Below the pieces are notes generated by a model. The model was not told where the DNA came from, searched no databases, and saw nothing but the letters and a program-made list of their open reading frames with translations. From the NCBI GenBank assembly GCA_018660305.1, contig JABJKO010000209.1:1-64000 (forward strand): 64,000 bases of DNA, read 5' to 3'. Below are positions 1 through 9,117 of the stretch, piece after piece (position 1 is the stretch's first letter; each line of letters begins with the position of its first letter). The stretch comes from Rhodospirillaceae bacterium. Its GTDB lineage: Bacteria; Pseudomonadota; Alphaproteobacteria; MPNO01; UBA2964. The position numbers and the translations under genes are program-made.

Positions 1-1466
1 GACATGGCCGACGCCTCTTCCAGTTCGGTGTGGATTTGTAATATCCCGGCATAGGAATAGCGCATGCCATAGGGCAGGTAGCGCACCATCGATGCAATGA
101 TGATGGACAGCAGCGTGCCGTAAAGCCCGAACGGCATATTCAGAACGAGTTGGAGAAAGGCGACCCCCATGACGATGGCGGGGAAGATCAGCGGCGCCGT
201 CGCCAACTGATCCAGCATCCAGGCACCCTTATAGCGGCGCACGGCGAGCCAGGCGCAGAGCGCGGTAAAGGGCGCCACGATGGTGGCCGTGGAAGCCCCG
301 AGAATTACCGTATTCCCCAGCGCATCCCGGAACGAGCCTGCCTTGGCGATGGTGCGGTAATTATCGAAGCTGAACAGCTTTATGGCCTCAAGACTGACCC
401 CGTCGAAATAAGGGACCAGCGACACCCACATCACGATACCGATGGGAAACCCGATGATGATCATGAACAGCAGGGCCAGCACGCCGCAGCTTGCCCAGCG
501 CCAGTTCCCGAGATCCATGACCCGCGGCCGGAAGCCCTTGCCGGTGATGGTCTGGAATTTTTCCGCGCTGCGCGACAGGCGGTTATAGCCATAGAGCATG
601 ACCACGACGATCAGCAGCAGCATGACGGAAAAGGCGCCGGCCTGGCCGTAATTGGCCGGCAGCTCCTCGATGCTTTCATAGATGTCGGTAGTCAGCACCG
701 AGACATTGCCGGGCAACCCCACAAGGGCTGGTGTCTCGAACGATTCGAACGCGCGGATGAAAATCAGGATCACCAGCGCCAGAATGCCCGGCAGGGCAAG
801 CTTGAGCGTAATATTCCGGAAGGTCTGGAGGATGCCGGCGCCCGACATCATGGACGCCTCTTCGAACGAGGCATCGTTGGACCGGAACACCGACGACAGA
901 AGCAGGAACGACAGGGGCGCGAATTCGATGCCTTCAATCAGGATCATCCCCCACAGCGAATAGACATTGAGGAGCGGCTCGTCGAGGCTGAAGACCCACA
1001 TCAGAAATTCATTAAACGGCCCTACTTTACCCAGCAGCATCAGGAAGGAGACCGTATAGAGCACGCTGGGGATGCCGAGGGAGACGATGGAAACGACCAT
1101 TACCCAGTGGCGGAACGGCGTGTTGGTCCGTTCTACGATCCAGGCGAGTGTTATGCCGATACCGATGGCCACCACGGCGGAGCCCACCGCATAGAGCAGG
1201 GCATTGATCAGATTGTTGATGAACTGATCGCCGGTAACCAGCTCTATGTAATAGCCGAAGGTAAAATCCCCGAACGAGCCGTCGAAATTGGTTTCATGCA
1301 GACTCGCCTGGCCGAGATAGATCACCGCCGGCAGGATAAGCACGATCAGGATGGCCGCCAGAATGAGCACCAGCGGCGAATATCCGAACGGGTGCCATTT
1401 TTCGCCCGCGGCGGAATTTCCGGGCGTTGGATTTGTCAGATCGGACGAATGGCTTGTCGACGTCAC
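1..1466 (-). CDS. ABC transporter permease, iron(III)/polyamine type (3' end off window)
   Basis: This is a two-module inner-membrane permease of the FbpB/PotB kind. It begins at a GTG at 1466, nine bases after an in-frame TAG, and runs off the left edge with at least 488 codons. The translation has a short hydrophilic N-terminus, a first membrane segment at about residue 25 and then many hydrophobic helices. The region translated from 800-900 (PLSFLLLSSVFR then SFEEASMMSGAG) resembles the EAA loop that docks the ATPase, and a second copy (LEEASAM) lies near the left edge, so both halves of a fused permease are present. It is downstream of, and co-oriented with, the binding protein at 1559-2704. 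The cognate ATPase is presumably beyond the left edge. The substrate is not certain; iron(III) is the best guess from the family. Confidence 0.85.
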   Translation of the reverse strand, partial: MTSTSHSSDLTNPTPGNSAAGEKWHPFGYSPLVLILAAILIVLILPAVIYLGQASLHETNFDGSFGDFTFGYYIELVTGDQFINNLINALLYAVGSAVVAIGIGITLAWIVERTNTPFRHWVMVVSIVSLGIPSVLYTVSFLMLLGKVGPFNEFLMWVFSLDEPLLNVYSLWGMILIEGIEFAPLSFLLLSSVFRSNDASFEEASMMSGAGILQTFRNITLKLALPGILALVILIFIRAFESFETPALVGLPGNVSVLTTDIYESIEELPANYGQAGAFSVMLLLIVVVMLYGYNRLSRSAEKFQTITGKGFRPRVMDLGNWRWASCGVLALLFMIIIGFPIGIVMWVSLVPYFDGVSLEAIKLFSFDNYRTIAKAGSFRDALGNTVILGASTATIVAPFTALCAWLAVRRYKGAWMLDQLATAPLIFPAIVMGVAFLQLVLNMPFGLYGTLLSIIIASMVRYLPYGMRYSYAGILQIHTELEEASAM

Positions 1467-1499
1467 TTGCGTCTATCCAGCGGGAGGGCTGTGAGGGTG

Positions 1500-1544
1500 A
1501 AACAACCCATCACCGGGTATGTAACAGCCGGGGATGGGTTGTTT
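1500..1544 (-). terminator. Intercistronic hairpin between binding protein and permease
   Basis: A perfect 12-bp inverted repeat (1500-1511 with 1533-1544) encloses a second 4-bp CCGG/CCGG pairing (1513-1516 with 1528-1531). Read on the minus strand, the stem ends in TTGTTT. It lies in the 92-bp gap between the binding-protein stop and the permease start. This could be a partial terminator or an mRNA 3'-end stabiliser that lets the binding protein be made in excess over the membrane subunit. The pairing is seen directly; the role is inferred. Confidence 0.55.
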
Positions 1545-1558
1545 ATTGGCGTGACCTA

Positions 1559-2704
1559 TTACTTCTTTTTCTTCTTCTTTTTCCGCTTCACCGTCACCGT
1601 TTTGCCATGCTTGAAGTACTTCTTGAAGATGGCGTTGGAGGCCTTGCGGTTGGCGAACAGCTGTGCCGGGGAAACGAAATTTTCCTTGGTCCCGGCCAGA
1701 CGCGGCACGATTACTTCAAGCTCCTTGCGTGGTTTTACACTGGCCAAAACCGGGAAATACCGGGCCTTTTTGAGGACATTCTGGCCTTCCTCGGATAGAT
1801 AATAATCGACAAACAGCATCGCCGCGTGGGGATGCTTTACACCCTTGGGAATCATGATGGTGCCGTTGATCGACGGGATTGGTTCCATCATCTGGACGGC
1901 CACCGGCGCGCCCTTCTTGGCGCTGATGACAGGGTGATGGGCGAAGATCTGGATCGCCAGCGCATATTCACCCTGGACAACCCGGCTCACCAGGGTTCGC
2001 GCGCTGCCCCGGAAATTGATGATGCCCTGACCGGTGAGTTTTTCGAAATAGGCTTTCGCTTTCTTTTCGCCCATTAGCTGGCGGATATTGGTGATAAACA
2101 GCGGCGCGCCTGATTCCGATCCGATACGCCAGGCGATTTTGCCCTTCCATTTTGGGGCGAGCAATTCCTGATAGGTCTTTGGCTGCGTGCCGGGCGGGAC
2201 AATCTTGGTGTTGTAGGCCATGCCGAAATAGCTGAACCGGCTGGGAACCCAAAGATTGTCGGGGTCAGTGTATTGTTTCGGCAAAGCGGCCGTCTTGGGA
2301 GAGGTGAACGGGGTTACGGCCTTGGCCTTGACCATGATCTGGGACAGCCCGCTGCCTTCCAGCACGTCGGCGACCAGCGAATCAGCGCGGCGTTCGGCGT
2401 TGATTTTCTGGGCGATCTTGCGCGATGAGCCGCGCCAGTATTCCATTTTGATGAACGAATATTTCTTGGTGAAGCCGGCGATCAGCGGACGGACCGCCTG
2501 GTTGACTGTCAGCGCCGTATAAAGTGTGAGCTGGCCTTCTTTCTTCGCACCGGCTAGCAGCTTTGCCTGCCGGTCCCCGCCCGTGTAGTTGAGAATCTCT
2601 TGGGACCACGCCGGCCCGGATGCCACGCCGGGTGCCACGCCGGATACCACGAGTGTCAGGGCTGCCGCCGTAATGGCCGCGTGTCGGAATTTATATTTCT
2701 GCAT
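1559..2704 (-). CDS. Iron(III)-type ABC transporter substrate-binding protein
   Basis: A 381-residue periplasmic binding protein. The start at 2704 has a strong Shine-Dalgarno (GGGAGGAGG) 8-10 bases upstream. A signal peptide with a long hydrophobic core ends near residue 34 (GPAWSQ). The mature part begins LAGAKKEGQLTLYTAL, the usual opening of the AfuA/FutA class II binding proteins, and later has TYQELLAPKWKGKIA, also typical of that group. It is followed by the permease at 1-1466, so this is an importer operon. The C-terminus is odd: the last residues are K-R followed by seven lysines, encoded by an AAA/AAG run just before the TAA. That tail is not part of the usual fold. Ligand identity (Fe3+ or another small ligand) cannot be settled from sequence alone. 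Confidence 0.85.
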   Translation of the reverse strand: MQKYKFRHAAITAAALTLVVSGVAPGVASGPAWSQEILNYTGGDRQAKLLAGAKKEGQLTLYTALTVNQAVRPLIAGFTKKYSFIKMEYWRGSSRKIAQKINAERRADSLVADVLEGSGLSQIMVKAKAVTPFTSPKTAALPKQYTDPDNLWVPSRFSYFGMAYNTKIVPPGTQPKTYQELLAPKWKGKIAWRIGSESGAPLFITNIRQLMGEKKAKAYFEKLTGQGIINFRGSARTLVSRVVQGEYALAIQIFAHHPVISAKKGAPVAVQMMEPIPSINGTIMIPKGVKHPHAAMLFVDYYLSEEGQNVLKKARYFPVLASVKPRKELEVIVPRLAGTKENFVSPAQLFANRKASNAIFKKYFKHGKTVTVKRKKKKKKK

Positions 2705-2900
2705 GATGGAAGCCTCCTCCCTTATTGTCTGATCTTAAAGACGTCAAAACTGCGCATGAGTATGCCAGCACATTGCGAAGGGAGGAATGCTTGGTCGGAG
2801 ATTTTCCTGGACGAAGTTAGGTGGTGTTCGACAGGGAAAATTTTCTATAGGTTGAGCGCACAAAGAGAGACAGGGGCATACGGCTAGGGAAGAGTGGGGG

Positions 2901-4670
2901 ATGAGTGACCGGCAGACCTTTCTGGTCTATCTGATAAAACCGTCGCATTACGACGATGACGGCTATGTTATCCAGTGGCTGCGGTCGGCCATACCATCGA
3001 ATACCCTGGCGACGCTGAACGGCTTATTCGCCGATTCCACCGGGCGGCAAATTCTGGGCCCCGGCGTGGATATCGAAGTACGCGCCATCGATGAAACCAA
3101 TACCCGGGTCCAGCCGGAAAAAATCATCGACGCAATCAAGGCCAATGGCGGATGCGGCATGGTGGGATTCGTCGGTGTTCAGTCCAATCAGTTTCCCCAC
3201 ACCATGGATATGGCCCGGCCCATGGCGGCTGCCGGGTTACAGGTGTGTATCGGCGGTTTCCATGTGTCCGGCTGTCTCGCCATGCTGCCCGATGTGCCCG
3301 CCGACATTCAGGAAGCGATGGACCTTGGTATCTCCATCTTCGCCGGCGAGGCGGAAGGGCGGCTGGATCAGGTTCTGCAACACGCTTATGCGGGAAAGCT
3401 GCAGCCCACCTATAATTACATGGCCGATCTGCCGGGGCTGGAAGGCGCGGTAACACCCATATTGCCGCCGACCCGGGTGAAACGAACCGCGGGCGGTATT
3501 GCCAGCTTCGATGCGGGGCGCGGTTGTCCTTTCCAATGTTCTTTCTGCACCATCATCAATGTGCAGGGGCGCAAATCACGGCGCCGGTCTCCCGACGATA
3601 TCGAGCGCATTGTCCGCGACAACGCTTCGCAGGGGATCAACAGCTTTTTCATCACCGACGACAATCTCGCCCGCAACAAAGACTGGGAAATAATTTTCGA
3701 TCGTCTGATCCATTTGCGCGAAGTGGAGAAGTTCCCGATCCGGTTCATTATCCAGGTGGACACGCTGTGTCACCAGATACCCAACTTCATCGAAAAGGCC
3801 GGTCGGGCGGGTGTTCGGCGGGTGTTCATCGGATTGGAGAACATCAATCCCGAGAGTCTGATGAGCGCCAACAAGCGCCAGAACCGCATCACCGATTACC
3901 GGACGATGCTGCTGGCGTGGCGGGAGGTCGGGGTGGTGACCTATGCCGGCTATATCCTGGGGTTCCCGGGCGATACGCCGGAAACCATCGTGCGGGACAT
4001 TGAGATTATCAAGCGCGAGCTGCCCATCGATCTGCTGGAATTCTTCTGTCTGACGCCGCTCCCCGGGTCGCAGGACCATAAGGAGCTCTCGGCCAAAGGG
4101 GTCTGGATGGATCCCGATATGAACAAATATGATCTGGAACATGTCACCACCGGGCACGCTAAAATGTCGCCCGATGAATGGCGGCACGCCTATAAGCTGG
4201 CCTGGAAAACCTATTTCACGCCGGATCACATAAAGACGGTGATGCGGCGCGCCACGGCGAGCGGCATGAGCGCCGGCAAGGTTCTGTTCCTCCTGATCTG
4301 GTTTCATAGCTGTGTGACGCTGGAGAATTTGCACCCGCTGGAAGGCGGCTATTTCAGACGTAAATATCGCCGCGACCGCCGGCCGGGACTGCCGCGTGAG
4401 AACCCGCTTCTGTTCTACCCGCGCTATGGGCTGGAAATTGTCTATAAGCACCTTTATTTACTGGCGCTGGTTGCCCGCTACGGCTCGTTCCGGCAACTCC
4501 TGAAACGCAATAAGGCCGCCAAGGATTATACCGACCTGTCGCTCACACCGGTGGTCGAGGACGAATATGACGCGCTGGAAATGTTTGCCGTGACGGACTC
4601 GGCCAAGGCCGCGGTGGACAAGATGCGTCTCAAGGAAGAACAGCGCGAGAAACGCGCCGCCGCCGGTTAA
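2901..4670 (+). CDS. B12-binding-type radical SAM protein
   Basis: A 589-residue enzyme. Residues about 40-180 look like a cobalamin-binding Rossmann-like domain with GGFHVSG in the usual GGPH position. The histidine-containing DxHxxG motif that ligates cobalt from below is not visible, so any cobalamin would be bound base-off without that ligand. Cys209, Cys213 and Cys216 form the CxxxCxxC cluster motif of radical SAM enzymes, followed by FFITDDNL and a TIM-barrel region ending near 420. The C-terminal 170 residues are specific to this subgroup and end in a charged helix. Such proteins methylate or rearrange unactivated carbons, for example in hopanoid, bacteriochlorophyll or antibiotic synthesis, but nothing here names the substrate. 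The start has GTGGGGG upstream. It is divergent from the ABC operon, and its stop overlaps that of the convergent gene in a shared TTAA. Confidence 0.85.
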   Translation: MSDRQTFLVYLIKPSHYDDDGYVIQWLRSAIPSNTLATLNGLFADSTGRQILGPGVDIEVRAIDETNTRVQPEKIIDAIKANGGCGMVGFVGVQSNQFPHTMDMARPMAAAGLQVCIGGFHVSGCLAMLPDVPADIQEAMDLGISIFAGEAEGRLDQVLQHAYAGKLQPTYNYMADLPGLEGAVTPILPPTRVKRTAGGIASFDAGRGCPFQCSFCTIINVQGRKSRRRSPDDIERIVRDNASQGINSFFITDDNLARNKDWEIIFDRLIHLREVEKFPIRFIIQVDTLCHQIPNFIEKAGRAGVRRVFIGLENINPESLMSANKRQNRITDYRTMLLAWREVGVVTYAGYILGFPGDTPETIVRDIEIIKRELPIDLLEFFCLTPLPGSQDHKELSAKGVWMDPDMNKYDLEHVTTGHAKMSPDEWRHAYKLAWKTYFTPDHIKTVMRRATASGMSAGKVLFLLIWFHSCVTLENLHPLEGGYFRRKYRRDRRPGLPRENPLLFYPRYGLEIVYKHLYLLALVARYGSFRQLLKRNKAAKDYTDLSLTPVVEDEYDALEMFAVTDSAKAAVDKMRLKEEQREKRAAAG

Positions 4671-6763
4671 CCGGCGCGGATAATCAGCGCGTCGACGATC
4701 CGCACACCCTGGCCTTCGGGCAACACCATCACCGGGTTCAAATCGATGGCGGTGATCTGTCCATCGGTGGCGGCGGCGATCTCGGACAGGGTGATCAGGG
4801 CGTCGATCAGCGCCGCGCGGTCCAGCCTGGGCCCGCCGCGCCATCCGTCGAGTAATTGCGAGACCCGCAACTCTCCGACCATGGCGGTGGCAATCTCCCG
4901 GGTCAGCGGCGGAAAACCCACGGCGCGGTCGCCGATCAGTTCGGTCAGCGTGCCACCGGCGCCCACCATCACCAGCGGCCCGAATTGAGGATCCAGCGTC
5001 ACACCCAGGATCATCTCGAGCCCGCCGGAGACCATTTCCTGGATAACCACACCCTCAATATGGGCGTCAGGTGCGGCGGTTCTGGCGGCTGTCATGACCG
5101 CGTCATAGGCGCCCTGCACCGCTTCTTTTGATCCAAGATTGAGCCGGATGCCGCCCGCTTCTGTCTTGTGCGCAATATCCGGCGACGAAATCTTGAGGGC
5201 GACGGGAAACCCCAATTCGGCGGCACGCGCCCCTGCGTCAGCAGCGCTGGAGGCCAGCTCATAGCGTGCAAAGGAAAGCCCCAGCGGTTCGAGAAAATCG
5301 GCTGAGCTGGCTTCCGTGAGAGTCAGGTGCCGCGATACCGGAACTACCAGTTGCCTGGTCGGTTTGGCAGCCGGACCGGTGCCGGTATTTTCAAAGCCGC
5401 CGTAATCGATCAGGCGCTTGATGGCGCACATCCCGTCATCCAGCGTGCCCGCTATATAAGGTGACGCGACGTCCGGCCGTTCGCGCGGCTGCCAGTTCAT
5501 CTCGGACACCAGCACAATGGGCTTATGAGCCCGCGCCATCACGGCTTCGTACTGATCGTGCAGCACCTGATGGCTGTCGGTAATGTCACGCTGGGCCACC
5601 ATGACCAGGGTAATGAGATCGTAATCATCGTCGGCCAGCAGCACATGGAGGCATCTTGTGAGATTGTCGCCCTTGGCGAGCCGCGGCGCCCCCACCACAT
5701 CCATGGGATTCTGGAACGAATGATCGACCTCGAGGATGTCCTGCAAGGCCTTGTTGGTGGCATTGCCCATGGGCGGCAGGTTCAGCCCGGCGTCGCGGGC
5801 GAGATCTCCGGCTAGGACGGTGGCGCCGCCGGAAACCGAAAACAGAAAGACCCGGTCACCGGCGGGGCGTTTCATGCGATCGAACAGCATGGCGGTCTCA
5901 ACCATCTCGTCGATGGTGGTGGTCACCGCCAGCGGGTAGTCGCGCTGCAGGGCTTCGTAAGCCGCATTGTCTCCCGCTAGGCTGCCGGTATGGGCGAGGG
6001 CGGCGGAGCGCCCGGTGTCGGTCCGGCCGAGTTTCAGAAGCACCACGGGTTTTTTTGTGAGCGCGCGGCCGATGGCCTCGCGATACCGCCGTCCGTCGCG
6101 CGCCCCTTCCAGGATATTGATGATGACCGATGTGCCCGGATCGTCCGCCAGCCAATCGATGAAATCGGCGCTGGTCACCACCGCTTCATTGCCGCCCGAC
6201 AGCAAATAGTTGAACCCGATGGTCCGGTTGTGACCGAGCTCGATGGTGGCGTTTAGAAGTCCCCCCGATTGGGACACCAGGGACACCCCGCCGGTCACCA
6301 AACCCTCCGGCAGGGTTGTGAAGGCGGCCCCCAATCCGGCTTTCAGCCCCACCAGCCCCATGCAGTTGGGGCCGGATATGGCCATGCCATACTCCTCGGC
6401 AATGTTACTCAGCCGCTCCTGCCGTGCCCGGCCGTCGTCCGTCGCCGCGTCGTTGAACCCTTCCGCGACCACGACGGCGGCTTTTACGCCCCGCCTCGCC
6501 GCCGCTTCCAGCGGCACGAAGACATTTGTATAGGGCACGGCGATGACGACGCAGTCCGGGGTTTCCGGCAGGGCCTCCATGTCCGGATAGCAGATTGCGT
6601 CATCCACCGACTCATAGCCTGGATTGACCGGATAGAGCGCGCCATCAAATCCGCAGCGGATCATATTGCGATAGATTCGCCCGCCTACATTACGTTTCGG
6701 CGATGCGCCGACGATGGCGGCGGAGCGCGGTTTTAAAAGCGCGTCGAGAGCATCCTTGTCCAT
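4667..6763 (-). CDS. Acyl-CoA synthetase, ADP-forming (acetate-CoA ligase family)
   Basis: About 698 residues. It contains a CoA-binding domain (residues about 10-105, SAAIVGASPKRNVGG), a succinyl-CoA-synthetase-like middle domain with the GPNCMG signature, and a C-terminal ATP-grasp domain. SGGLLNATIELGHN and the AHTGSLAG loop near residue 257 are present; the histidine of that loop is the phosphorylated residue in this family. It interconverts an acid plus CoA plus ATP with acyl-CoA plus ADP plus phosphate. I chose the ATG at 6763 because an upstream ATG at 6835 would overlap the preceding gene by more than 50 bases and add a tail foreign to the family. It is 19 bases downstream of the enolase-superfamily gene, so the two are probably one operon acting on the same catabolic acid. 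The substrate is unknown. Confidence 0.88.
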   Translation of the reverse strand: MDKDALDALLKPRSAAIVGASPKRNVGGRIYRNMIRCGFDGALYPVNPGYESVDDAICYPDMEALPETPDCVVIAVPYTNVFVPLEAAARRGVKAAVVVAEGFNDAATDDGRARQERLSNIAEEYGMAISGPNCMGLVGLKAGLGAAFTTLPEGLVTGGVSLVSQSGGLLNATIELGHNRTIGFNYLLSGGNEAVVTSADFIDWLADDPGTSVIINILEGARDGRRYREAIGRALTKKPVVLLKLGRTDTGRSAALAHTGSLAGDNAAYEALQRDYPLAVTTTIDEMVETAMLFDRMKRPAGDRVFLFSVSGGATVLAGDLARDAGLNLPPMGNATNKALQDILEVDHSFQNPMDVVGAPRLAKGDNLTRCLHVLLADDDYDLITLVMVAQRDITDSHQVLHDQYEAVMARAHKPIVLVSEMNWQPRERPDVASPYIAGTLDDGMCAIKRLIDYGGFENTGTGPAAKPTRQLVVPVSRHLTLTEASSADFLEPLGLSFARYELASSAADAGARAAELGFPVALKISSPDIAHKTEAGGIRLNLGSKEAVQGAYDAVMTAARTAAPDAHIEGVVIQEMVSGGLEMILGVTLDPQFGPLVMVGAGGTLTELIGDRAVGFPPLTREIATAMVGELRVSQLLDGWRGGPRLDRAALIDALITLSEIAAATDGQITAIDLNPVMVLPEGQGVRIVDALIIRAG

Positions 6764-6782
6764 GGCTGTATTCGGCCAGGTC

Positions 6783-7877
6783 TCAGCCTGCGGAGCGGGC
6801 GAGGCCGCTATCGGCGCAGGGCTCAACCCCGGCACCGGGTCCCTCGGGCAGATGGATCACGCCGTCCACCACGTCGATGCCTTCGAACGGATCATCGAGC
6901 AGCCGCGCGAATTCGCCGAATTCGCAGGCATACCAGACATGGGGCAGGGCGGCGGCGAGCTGCATTGCATGGGCATTGAGAAGCCGTGATCCCACATGGG
7001 CGCCAAACCGGTAGCTGATATTGCCGGTGGCGCAAATCTGCGCCGCCATCATCGTGTTCCACAGACCGCCCAGCTTGGCGACCTTAAGGCTCACCGCATC
7101 GACCACGCGGTGTTCCACCAGATAGGCGACCTCGGCCAGCGAGCCGGCGCTTTCGTCCGCCTCCACCGCTACCGGGACGGAATCCGTGACCAGCTTCAGT
7201 CCCTTGAGGTCGTCGATCCGCACCGGCTGCTCCACCAGATCGATATTGTATTCCGCCATGCGGTTAAGCGCGGCGATGGCATCCTTTGTGGAATAGGATT
7301 GGTTGGCGTCAATGGTGAGATGGGCGTCATCGCCCAGCTGCTTGCGGATGGCGGCGACACACGCCACATCCTCGGCGACCTCGCCATGGACTTTGATCTT
7401 GAAATAATTATAGCCCTGGTCGGCCAGGATCTGTGCCTGTTCCGCCATCTCCACCGGCGTCTTGATGGCAAGGATGCGCAGCACCGGAAATTCCCGGTTC
7501 ACCACCCCGCCGAACAGGCGGTTGAGCGGGACTCCCATGGATCGCGCCGCCAGGTCGAACAGGGCGTTGTCGATCCCGGCCTTGGCCTGGTTGTTGCCCG
7601 ATAGCGCGTGATCGAGGGCGACCCGGATGGCCGCCATATCCAGCGGATCACGATCCACAAGTGTCGGCTCGAGCCGCTCCAGCGTGCCCTTGAGACCTTC
7701 CATACTGGCGCCCATATGCGCCGTCGCCGAGGCGTAGCCGTAACCGATTGTGCCCTCATCGGTGTGGATGGAGACGATCCAGCCTTCGGTGGTCGGGCTG
7801 GCGCCCAGCGCGAACCGCCAGGTGGGGTCCTCCTTGCGCATGATGCAGGGATCGATGCCCATGGATGTGATTTTCAT
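6783..7877 (-). CDS. Mandelate racemase/muconate lactonizing enzyme family protein
   Basis: A 364-residue enolase-superfamily enzyme. The ATG at 7877 has GGGAGG six bases upstream. The active-site set is readable: the KxK pair in YFKIKVHG near residue 160; metal ligands in LTIDANQ (about 192), VEQPV (about 215) and EADESAGS (about 239); and the second general base lysine in SLKVAKLGG (about 264). A lysine at this last position, not a His-Asp dyad, places it in the muconate lactonizing enzyme subgroup, which includes cycloisomerases, o-succinylbenzoate synthases and dipeptide epimerases. The reaction starts by abstraction of a proton alpha to a carboxylate. Co-transcription with an acyl-CoA synthetase suggests a catabolic role rather than menaquinone synthesis, but that is inference. 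Confidence 0.88.
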   Translation of the reverse strand: MKITSMGIDPCIMRKEDPTWRFALGASPTTEGWIVSIHTDEGTIGYGYASATAHMGASMEGLKGTLERLEPTLVDRDPLDMAAIRVALDHALSGNNQAKAGIDNALFDLAARSMGVPLNRLFGGVVNREFPVLRILAIKTPVEMAEQAQILADQGYNYFKIKVHGEVAEDVACVAAIRKQLGDDAHLTIDANQSYSTKDAIAALNRMAEYNIDLVEQPVRIDDLKGLKLVTDSVPVAVEADESAGSLAEVAYLVEHRVVDAVSLKVAKLGGLWNTMMAAQICATGNISYRFGAHVGSRLLNAHAMQLAAALPHVWYACEFGEFARLLDDPFEGIDVVDGVIHLPEGPGAGVEPCADSGLARSAG

Positions 7878-7992
7878 ATGTGCCTCCCGCTTGTTTGTTG
7901 CGGCGTCGAACGCGCCGTTTCTTGTGGGCGATGGTACCGCTACAGTAGACGGAAGAAAATCGGTAATCACAGGGACCGGGAGGAACGGCATC

Positions 7993-9117
7993 ATGTTTCA
8001 ATATTGGACGGAAGATACGCCGGCGGCGCGGGTCTTTTCCTTTCATCTCGTGTGGCTGTTCTATGAGGCCGTCCAGGGCGGCGCCGATACCAACGAGCTG
8101 TTTCACGCGGTCCGCAAAGTAAGGGCGGGCAATAACGAGGACTGGTACACGGCCTTTGTGGACCTTGGCGACCGGATCAAGGCCATCGCCGATGAGGCTG
8201 TCGTCAATGGCCATAAGGTGACGGCCAGCCAGGCCTACCGCCGCGCCTTTACCTATTACCGCTCCGCCGAGCGCGTGTTGCCGGGCACCGATGAGCGAAA
8301 AGTTCCCATGTATCACCGGACCATCGAGTGTTTCCATGAAGGGTTCAGCCGCTCCAATCATGTCTATGAGCAGATCAAATTCGACTTCGACGGGCAGGAG
8401 CTGGACGGTTTTTTCATGCCGCCGCGCAGCGATGCGCGGGGAACGCCACCGCCCTGCATCATCTTTCCCACCGGCGCCGATGCCTTGCCGGAAGAGCAGA
8501 TGTTTCGCGGTGCCCAGCAAATGACAGCCCGCGGCGCCGCCGTTTTCCTGTTCAACGGGCCGGGCCAGGGCAACTCCATTCGCCTCAAGGGCATCCCCAC
8601 AATTCCCGATTATGAACGGGTCTATACCGCCGTGGTCGATTATCTGGAGACACGCGGCGACATCGATCATGACCGCATCGGACTGATCGGCGGCAGCATG
8701 GCCGGCTATTACGCGCCGCGCGCGGTCTGTTTCGAACACCGCATCAAGGGCTGTGTGGTATGGGGCGCGCTCTATGACGTGCTGAACGACCTCTACGATC
8801 CGTATCCGCCGTTGCACGAGCAACTTCAGTGGATCGGCGGCTGTGCCTCGGATGAAGAAGCGCGCGAAAAATACGCCGCCTTTACGCTGGAGGGACAGCT
8901 CCAGAATGTGCGCTGCCCGGTCCTGGTGACCCATGGTGCGCGCGACCATATGGTTCCTGCGTCATCGGCTCAGCGTCTCTATGACGAGCTGGATGTTCCC
9001 GAAAAACAGCTCCGTATCTATGATGACGAGACCGGCGGATCCGGTCATTGCAGCGTCGATAACTGGACCCAGGTGGTCGCCTTCCAGATAGATTGGCTGC
9101 TCGACCGGTTGGGTTAG
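7993..9117 (+). CDS. Alpha/beta hydrolase
   Basis: A 374-residue hydrolase. The ATG at 7993 follows GGGAGGAA. It resembles the 2,6-dihydroxypseudooxynicotine hydrolase/FrsA group: a helical N-terminal cap of about 120 residues, then the alpha/beta fold. The nucleophile serine is in IGGSMAGYY (about residue 233), the acid in THGARDHMVP (about 318) and the histidine in GSGHCSVDNW (about 352). Members cleave carbon-carbon bonds or esters. It is divergent from the enolase-superfamily/acyl-CoA synthetase pair with 115 bases between the starts, so the three may be co-regulated parts of one degradation route. The intracellular location is inferred from the lack of a signal peptide. Confidence 0.85.
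   Translation: MFQYWTEDTPAARVFSFHLVWLFYEAVQGGADTNELFHAVRKVRAGNNEDWYTAFVDLGDRIKAIADEAVVNGHKVTASQAYRRAFTYYRSAERVLPGTDERKVPMYHRTIECFHEGFSRSNHVYEQIKFDFDGQELDGFFMPPRSDARGTPPPCIIFPTGADALPEEQMFRGAQQMTARGAAVFLFNGPGQGNSIRLKGIPTIPDYERVYTAVVDYLETRGDIDHDRIGLIGGSMAGYYAPRAVCFEHRIKGCVVWGALYDVLNDLYDPYPPLHEQLQWIGGCASDEEAREKYAAFTLEGQLQNVRCPVLVTHGARDHMVPASSAQRLYDELDVPEKQLRIYDDETGGSGHCSVDNWTQVVAFQIDWLLDRLG

Noticed and set aside
150..1802. 550-codon open frame on the plus strand
   Set aside because: It is antisense to the ABC permease and binding protein, is rich in His, Asp, Gln and Arg and has no domain; it is a by-product of high GC.
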